64,000 nt of DNA from contig CM049318.1 of NCBI GenBank assembly GCA_026874595.1, positions 5,779,741-5,843,740 of the forward strand, written 5' to 3'. The position numbers were made by a program, and so were the translations under genes. Shown here piece after piece: positions 57,443 through 64,000 of the stretch. Position 1 is the stretch's first letter. Each line of letters begins with the position of its first letter. The notes under the pieces are model-generated. The model was not told the DNA's origin and ran no database searches. It saw only the letters and a list, made by a program, of their open reading frames with translations. The stretch is from Sipunculus nudus. Its lineage: Eukaryota; Annelida; Sipuncula; Golfingiida; Sipunculidae.

Positions 57443-58932
57443 TCAGTTCAGCGATGCGGGAAGTGGAGGATAAGGAGTCGGGACAGAGGCCATTGTTGGT
57501 CCTTCTTGTAGGAACCGCTGCATCTGAAAGCGCGAAAGGGAGTCTGCCAGGACATTTTTACACCCTGCTATGTGTCGCGCTTTAAAGAAGATGTTATGTT
57601 TCAAGCAGGTGAATACCAGCCACCTTACTAGAATCATGACTTGATTATCTTTGGAAGTCTGGTTGTTTAATATGAATACAAGGGCCATGTTATCCGTGTG
57701 GATACATACTTGCTTATTTTGTAAGATATGCCCCCACACCTCTATCGCCAAAACAATGGGCATCATTTCTTAAATTACAATATTGTAGGTTTTCCAATCC
57801 TTTGGCCAAGGGCCACAAAACCAACTGGTACCTAGTATTGCTGCAAATCCTAATTGTTGTGCAGCATCGGTGTAAAGGTCTAAGCTTTCCGATGAAAATA
57901 TTCCCACTGACTGGAAAAAACTTTTCCCATTATACTGTTCAAGAAATGCTAACCATGTTCGCAAGTCCTCCTTAACATTCCTAGTTAGCTTTGCTTTATG
58001 GAAAGGTTTTGCAAGCCCCATGGTGATGTCAATAAGTCTACGCAGAAATGGGCGCCCTGGGACCACCCCGGTGGCAAAGTTTAACAAACCTAACAATGAC
58101 TGCAAGCTTTTTAGTGTAGCCTTTTTCTTTACAAGTGCTGTTTTTATCATATCCCTGCATTTACTCAATTTTTCTTCTGGAAGATGGGCTATTTGGGCAA
58201 CAGTATCTAGCTCTATTCCTAGAAACGTTAGTGTTGTTGAGGTTTTTCGTCAGCAATGGGTATTCCTTATTTCTGGCAGATCTGTAAGAATACATCAAGT
58301 GCCCTCTGGCATTCACTCTTTGTTTTGCCTATGAATAAAAAATCGTCCAGCACATGAATTACTTCAGAGCCTGTCTTTTGTCTAACAATGAATTCTATTC
58401 CTGTCGAGAACTTCTCAAACAAATTGCAACTAGCTGAGCATCCCATGGGCAGGCAGCGGTCATAGTAATATAGACCATCCCAAGAAAAACCCAGCAGGTA
58501 ATATTCATTAGGATGAATTGGGTTAAGTCTGAAAGCTGACTGTATGTCCGATTTTGCCAAATATGCTCGTTTACCTGTACTGTTTATTATATCGATGGAT
58601 TGAGAAATTGAAGTGTAATTTACTGTAGCATGTACCTTAGAAATTCCGTCATTTACTGAGTCAACGTCAGGGAAAGATAAATGGTAAATTAATCTAAATT
58701 CTCCCGGGTTTTTCTTGGGACAAACCCCAAGTGGGGAACAAACCAAAGATGTAAGAGGAGGTGCGGTGAAGGGACCCGCTATTCGCCCTGCATCTAGCTC
58801 TTTTTTAATTTTTTCTGTTACTACTTGAGGGAACTGTCTTGCTGATTGCAAATTTTGTGGGACCCTAGGGCAAGGAGGAACTGAGCAACTTATACTAAAA
58901 CCATGTCTAAAACCTTCCACCTCAGTGAGCAT
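57443..58932 (-). pseudogene. Ngaro reverse transcriptase and RNase H
   Basis: The RT frame (58267-58932) reads FRHGFSISCSVPPCPRVPQN, LVCSPLGVCPKKNPGEFRLI, LAKSDIQSAFRLNPIHPNEY, DRCLPMGCSASCNLFEKFS and the active site VIHVLDDFLFIGKT (LDD in the YxDD place). After a frameshift, 57770-58168 gives the thumb and the RNase H start (SLDLYTDAAQQLGFAAILGT). 57443-57766 gives VLAIEVWGHILQNKQVCIHT with DNMALVFILNN and CKNVLADSLSRF, the RNase H Glu, Asp and Asp. The pieces overlap by only small frame changes. Confidence 0.88.
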
Positions 58933-59745
58933 TGTTTCTAGTTCTTACACTTTTACCGGCGTTTGCACAAAAGGGCCGGTTCTCTCTGGCTCTGTTCGAC
59001 TGGTAAGGGCAGTCTTTAACCGGGTGCTGGCCTTTGCATTTGGCGCAAACATGTTGGTAATTGCACCCGCTGCAAAACTGGCCTTTGTTGAACCTAAAGC
59101 ATGCCCCATCTTGAGGTGTTTTACTGTGGAAGCCCCTGCTGCTTTTGTGAGCCCCTCCCTGCTTCTGAAAAGGCCCCCCTTTTGCTGCCGTTACGTTCTG
59201 CCCTGGATTTCTCTGATGCTTTACGTAAGGACCGGATACCCTGTCTATGCTTGCCATGCGAGCCTCCTGGTAGAGTTCTTGCTGTACCTCCTCCCATCCT
59301 AACCTCATTTCAGCCCTTCTCTTCCTAAATTCCCTATTGTAATATGACCAACCCCCCCCCCCTTTGGCTGCAATCTTACGAACAGTCGACATATATTTCA
59401 TAAGGTGGGGGGCTTGAGATGCCCACTTCTCAGTATACACAGCCGTGAATACAATAAAGGCATCTGTCCACATGTTGATAGATGTGATGGGAGAAGGTTT
59501 CTGTTTTGCCCACCTAATGGACACCTGATCCCCAGGAGAACCTATTTCGTCGTATTTTAGGTAGAACTTATCCTGCTGTTCCTGGTTTAACAAGGAGCGT
59601 AATTCTATGAATTTGTCTGCCCATATATCCTCTCTTAGACCCTGCCTAAAAGATGAGCTAAGTTTTACATGAGCTGTGCCTCCACAAGCCTCGCCAGAAC
59701 TAACATTTCTGCCTGACATGCGAGTCTCCTCACCTGTTATAGAAG
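58922..59745 (-). CDS. Ngaro gag-like protein with Cys/His fingers
   Basis: The open minus frame reaches 59794, but its first ~20 codons match hAT sequence; the Ngaro part probably starts near 59740 (SGRNVSSGEACGGTAHVKLS). It has a helical region (RQGLREDIWADKFIELRSLL, IRWAKQKPSPITSINMWTDA), a basic linker (FRKRRAEMRLGWEEVQQELY) and a C-terminal Cys-rich part: CFRFNKGQFCSGCNYQHVC, AKCKGQHPVKDCPY. Similar Cys-His fingers occur in gag proteins of YR retrotransposons and bind nucleic acid. It overlaps the RT frame by 11 bases, suggesting frameshift or restart translation. Confidence 0.75.
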
Positions 59746-59749
59746 AAAC

Positions 59750-60241
59750 TGCTTCATGTGTGAAATAGATCAATGAAGATTTTGAAGGCATCATGTCTTT
59801 TAATCCATCTGGTCTTGCAAAGATCTTTCAGCTTTGTGCGTTTTTCACCTTCTAATAAGCAGTAGTTGATCTTTTGCTCCAAAATATTGTGTTCCAAAAT
59901 GATCTGTTTTTTAAGAGAACACTAAAAAAAAAACCTGACCACCTGATCTGGGGTAGACATCATATTTCTTACCTCAGGTATGGAACAAGCCTGCACAACA
60001 CATCAATTTAACTGGTGTGCGGCACACCACATTGGCAGAGCCTTTGGATAAATACTTTGTATTCTACTGGCCACACCTTTTGTTTTCCCAGACATATTGG
60101 AAGCACCATCATAACATTGTGCCCTCATCTTTTTGAGGTTGAGTCTTGTTTCTTCAAGATGTGATAGAGTTTTCTTTGAGAGGTTCTCTCCATCAGTCCC
60201 ATCAATAACATCAACAAAACCAATGAAGTCTTCTTGATATA
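59750..60241 (-). pseudogene. hAT (ZMYM1-like) transposase, middle part
   Basis: One minus-strand frame reads YQEDFIGFVDVIDGTDGENL, KKMRAQCYDGASNMSGKTKG (the QCYDGAsNMsG landmark) and MWCAAHQLN with a TGA, then CVVQACSIPEVRNMM. After a frameshift EKRTKLKDLCKTRWIKRHDA and FKIFIDLF follow, the conserved cTRW..R..a....f block. Coding stops at about 59750, where Ngaro sequence begins. The C-terminal half continues beyond Ngaro at 54655. The N-terminal part to the right of 60241 is replaced by another repeat. Confidence 0.88.
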
Positions 60242-60600
60242 GTCACACCTCAGTTCATGCGTCCGTCTGTCCGCCCAGAAATGGCTTGTGGTTGATTTCA
60301 AGCCTAAACAGTTTGACCATAACCTTTCATCTTGCACATTTGGCTCACCAATCATAGATGAAGAACCCTATCGATTTTGAGGTCACAGGGTCAAAGGCCA
60401 TGGCCAACAGGTCCACTTTTGAAAAGCTTGTGGACCCATTTAAAGCCAAACCGTTTGACCAAAACCTTTCATCTTGCACATATGGCTCACTCACCCACGT
60501 ATAAATTTTGTCTAATCATCCAGAAAATGTACTCCTGCTCGTGTAATGATGCAGAAAAAATTGCTGGGTCTATTGGATCAACCAGCTAGCTAGCTTGTGC
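60242..60600. repeat. Interspersed repeat with internal duplication
   Basis: AACCTTTCATCTTGCACAT followed by TGGCTCAC occurs at ~60320-60350 and again at ~60462-60490, with CCGTCTGTCCGCCC at the left end. The phrasing resembles the 43.8-44.4 kb repeat family. It truncates the hAT relic. Confidence 0.65.
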
Positions 60601-61849
60601 CTCATGGCAACAATCAGTTGAGATTAAACAATGTGATTAAAATTGACTGTCACCTGCGGGGAGAAAATGTTTTGCAGAATTTGTATGTAATATACATGTG
60701 ATTCAGCACCAAAATATTAACTGTTATATAATATAACTACTATATCTATTATCTATTTTTTGATAACTTAAAAAAAATTGCAATATTCAGATCTTATTTT
60801 GGGTATACAATTGAATCTTGATTAAACAAAGGTATATATCTAAAAAAGTTGTTACCTTCAGCAATTTTCATGTTAAATAAGTAGGGCAGCTAGAGTATCT
60901 AGGTATTTGAGGGCCCCTGGGGGGGGGGGGGGGGGAGGGAGGTTGAAGTAGCTGACTGTATGTCTTATATGTAAATGTAATCTTGAGGTATTTTATTATA
61001 CTACAAATATTTTTTATATAACCTCAAGTCACAGGGAAGCTTCAGTACTGGTTTCACAACAAGACCACATAAAAAATCAGGCCCAGGAACTGTAACATTT
61101 CACTCTGTGTTGAAGATTGCCATTTCTTCACCCACATTTCTTCCCCCACAAAAGTTCTGTCTTGTCCATGTACTGCTGCGTGAAACGGTTGGTTTCTGTG
61201 CCCATTTTATCTATGACATAGTTATCCACAAAATTTCAAAATATTGTACATGGGTGAGTCTCTGCAGTCACCAGGAATTTCACGCCAGGCTTCGTGTTTA
61301 ACGGGATATCCTTTTGGACTGTACCATCGTGCTTTCACTCATTATGTTCACTGGAGCCCGCCTGTGCTTTTACAGGTTCACAACTCCCTACAACGTCCGG
61401 ATCTTCATCTGCATGGAGATAATCTGTGTAAAAGAATAGTATATGTAGGCCTTTGTATCGCAGTATATATATATATATATCACTTATATGTCTCTCACTC
61501 TCTATAGCCAACAAGAATGTGATAACCTGCGCAAACTTGCGCACGGTCGCGCACATGTGTCACCTATAATGATTTACAATGCTTAAGTTTAGCATGACGA
61601 AATCAGCATCAGCTGGGAACAACCCCCCCCCCCCCCACCTGCCTCTACACACCTAGATCGACACTAACTGAACCATGTAATTATGAAAGAATAAGCAACT
61701 AATCATTGTAACGTAAGGCATAAGGGCATTGTTGTGACAACAAGATACCTTGTACCTCCCTACCCCGAAATTCCATTTAACATGTTAGAACAGCCACAAT
61801 GAGCTCTTTGACCACTTCATGAGCAGTTTCATCGCCCAAACTTGCCCTA
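60601..61849. other. No supported gene; poly-G and poly-C tracts
   Basis: G-run at 60919-60935 (17) and C-run at 61623-61636 (14); a (TA)n at 61464-61480. A minus frame around 61.1-61.35 kb (NYVIDKMGTETNRFTQQYMD) recalls the start of a piggyBac DDE domain (..fi..iv..TN.ya), but it is too short and degraded to call. Confidence 0.35.
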
Positions 61850-62860
61850 CCCGAGCTCACGATATTTGAAGAAAGTACGACGCATTGTTTTGTTGGGGAT
61901 GCTCTACATTCCTCGCAGGATACCACTGGCCCTGGAAGGCCTGCAATATCTTTCTAAGACTCCATATTTGCTTCCAACTTGTACAGTTCTTCTTCAGGTG
62001 TGCCTTCTCATGACTATACCAATACCCATCACAATACAGTTCCCTTCAGTTTTGATCTCTGGTGCTGAGTGAAAGGTTTCTTTATGTACTGTTAAAAAAA
62101 CTTGCTCTGTTGGGTAACTAATTCCCCAACTTGGTTTTGAAGTTTCTGTTTGTTTTCTTGGTTTTCAACTTATTGCTGTAAAGCAGAATACTTGCTCAAA
62201 TTCTCATTTGAAATTGGGAGTCAAAGCTGTGGCCTCCAAATGTGCCTCTACACGAGCTGCTTTGGTCTAGGATTCTTTAAAAAAAACAAGAATTTTCTCT
62301 GGAACCTCCTAATATTCAATATAATTTTTGTCCTGGTTCAATTTCCGTACTTCCTGTCAAACGAGGACATCCCTAGCGCTGGCCCTGAATTTATCAATGA
62401 GGGCTTCACGAGAGAGTTTCTTTTTGGGATTGCGTACGCCCCCTTCAGTGGCAGCTCTTATACTGCCTCCATGATATTATAGTCCTATTTGTGCTCTTGA
62501 GCCAGGCTTTTCGCTACTACGCTGCAGCCTACTGTGATACTCCAAATCAAGGGTTTGGAGAGTTCTATGCTCGCCAAATATTCTTCTTAGGAAAGCTACC
62601 AACTGGTCTGTGCCATATCTTAGTGTCTCAACTTTCTGACATGCTGGCCCTGTCAGGTGATCTCAAACAATGACAGCCTTTGCCCTGCCTTCATAGTTTT
62701 GCTATGTCTAGACAATATATGTCTAAGTCTCCCAGCCAGTTTTTCAGTAAAGGACCTTCACCTGTTTTACCAGTGAATTTTGTCGATCTCACACTGGGGG
62801 CTTGTTGTTTAGGCAACTTTAGGAAGGCTTGGGCCAATGCTTAAACAAATTGCTGACCTA
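61850..62860 (-). pseudogene. Gag-like (capsid/zinc-knuckle) relic of a Gypsy-type element
   Basis: Minus-strand pieces in order: KFTGKTGEGPLLKNWLGDLD (~62700-62780), VAFLRRIFGEHRTLQTLDLE with YHSRLQRSSEKPG (~62495-62605), SREALIDKFRASARDVLV (~62360-62415), EVRKLNQDK, then KAHLKKNCTSWK (~61995-62030). The last resembles the end of a CCHC zinc knuckle whose first Cys pair is altered. This is the layout of a Gypsy capsid-nucleocapsid. Several frameshifts and stops make it a relic. No LTR or pol is seen next to it. Confidence 0.55.
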
Positions 62861-64000
62861 TATTTCCTTCTTCCTCCACTTTAACCAATTAACTTGGACC
62901 AATCTACCAGTACAATTAAACCATAATAGTCCAAACACAACTTGTGATCATCAAAACCCTGACAGCTGACACATTTACAAATCCTGCACTGCAACTCCGA
63001 CAGATGTAAAAATAAAAACTGCACCACCTGGTGAGAGCTCCCAACCTGGCAGTAGTTATCAAACATTGCTCATCTAAATCTTATCATACTGCAACTCTGA
63101 ATTGTTTCAGAGTGTTATCAGAAATTATAACCAACAAATGTCATATTATTCCACATCCCAACAACCAGCAACATGAAAAATATATGTAGAGCCAACATAA
63201 AACAAAGAAAGGTTTGTGTAAAGTTCCAGCTGATGCCCAAAGCTCCAAATTTGTTCTTGCCTGTATATAGATGCAAATCACATTTAAGTTCTTGAAAAAT
63301 ATACAGCAAATTGTTTCATTACAAGTGACTCTTCATTGGGTTAAGAATTGAGTGTCTCTGTCTAGGAGAGCTTTCAATTAAGGATTTATCATGATCATAA
63401 TCTGCTTATTCCTTGCTATATACCATAATACCATCAGCTGTACTGGCTTGGCCTGCCACGTTTACACAAAATTGTAAAAGTTTATATGGAATGGTAAAAA
63501 CAATGCGTCACCATTTAAATGATAGTTATTGAAATATCAGATAACTGTTGAGTGTTGATGCCCACCCCCACCCCCCTCCCCCACCCCAACATTCTTAAAA
63601 TGATGTTTTCTTGCAAGTTATGAAAATATCATTCAACATGTAAAGCTCCATGTTACCGTGCTTGAACCTGCAGCTATTTACAAGTGACAGTCAACCAAAT
63701 TTTCAGAAATACCGTCAGCATTAGAGATTCTAAGGTCTGACAGGTGTAAGATAACATGACCTAACGTGAACAAATCTGTGACCAAAAGGTTTTGATGTAT
63801 CTAATGAGCCCATAATACACCTTGAAGTCAAAGCTTCTTAAACCTATGTTTAATATAAAGTCACCATAAGATAAAACGGAAGGAAAATATGTCAATCAGG
63901 TTCAGAGGTCACCCTAGAGGTTGCTCCATCCGATTAACTGGACAGCCAAATGATACCCGCGTTTTGTCTCAAATGCTAGTCAGAAACTTATGCCGCTGTA
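62861..64000. other. No supported gene
   Basis: AT-rich. A C-rich CCCACCCCC tract lies at 63563-63589. Short frames at 62881-63066 and 63118-63309 have no motif. Confidence 0.45.

Larger units (their letters stand above)
54658..59745 (-). mobile_element. Ngaro-like tyrosine-recombinase retrotransposon
   Basis: Minus-strand order: gag with zinc fingers, RT, RNase H and tyrosine recombinase, followed (to the left) by a region with direct repeats, tandem repeats and stem-loops. The gag-RT-RH-YR order without methyltransferase, plus a B1-A2-B2-like pair of direct repeats at the 3' end (55332-55591 and 54658-54918), fits Ngaro elements. The matching A1 end is not recognised near 59.75 kb. The left edge at ~54658 adjoins hAT coding; the right edge is approximate. 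Only a few frameshifts are seen, so the element is relatively young. Confidence 0.8.

Overview
The window is eukaryotic and animal-like. It is AT-rich, has AG|GTAAG-type splice sites in candidate exons, long TA and TC microsatellites and several poly-C/poly-G tracts, and no bacterial-style operons. It carries relics of many transposon classes typical of repeat-rich marine invertebrate genomes: Helitron/Helentron, DIRS and Ngaro tyrosine-recombinase retrotransposons, Gypsy, hAT/ZMYM1-like, piggyBac, pogo/Tigger and MULE. A mollusc, lancelet or similar animal would fit; the sequence does not decide the species. Almost all recognisable protein coding is transposon-derived and broken. The best host-gene candidate is a multi-exon SAMD3-like gene or pseudogene on the minus strand at 38.9-43.2 kb.

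Layout. 0-0.5 kb: two copies of a ~301-bp repeat. 1.2-5.0 kb (minus): a degenerate Helentron-like coding unit reading Pif1-type helicase, AP-type endonuclease, then a ubiquitin-specific-protease-like domain. A 794-bp solo LTR is inserted in the helicase. Its upstream end is an array in which a helicase fragment plus (TA)n is repeated six times (4.9-6.4 kb). 7.2-8.7 kb (minus): a broken SWIM + YqaJ-nuclease protein. 8.7-18.7 kb: mostly non-coding, with a tandem array of mini-exon-like units (12.8-13.5 kb), a short repeat array (14.4-14.7 kb) and scattered exon-like pieces, one resembling an OB-fold. 19.1-21.2 kb (plus): a second Helitron helicase pseudogene, followed by a ~72-bp satellite. 23.6-27.65 kb: a MULE with long terminal inverted repeats and a FLYWCH exon. 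31.6-32.9 kb: a hAT relic. 33.15-35.5 kb: a nearly intact piggyBac with TTAA duplications and one frameshift. 35.9-38.8 kb: a ~105-bp satellite split by a rearranged Gypsy element.

38.9-43.2 kb: the SAMD3-like gene, containing an inserted repeat. 44.4-46.5 kb: Gypsy pol, truncated at its 3' end. 46.9-47.25 kb: one end of another piggyBac-like element. 48.7-52.7 kb: a DIRS-like element (gag, RT, tyrosine recombinase) with a pogo element inserted in its recombinase and inverted repeats at its 3' end. 53.9-60.2 kb: a hAT transposase split by an Ngaro-like element, which has gag, RT/RNase H, a recombinase with its catalytic residues, direct repeats and an array of covarying stem-loops. 61.9-62.9 kb: a Gypsy-type gag relic.

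The genes do not form a pathway. The window reads as layered insertions, several of which can be ordered in time: solo LTR into Helentron, Gypsy into satellite, pogo into DIRS, Ngaro into hAT. All calls come from reading the sequence and from knowledge of the families; no database search was run.
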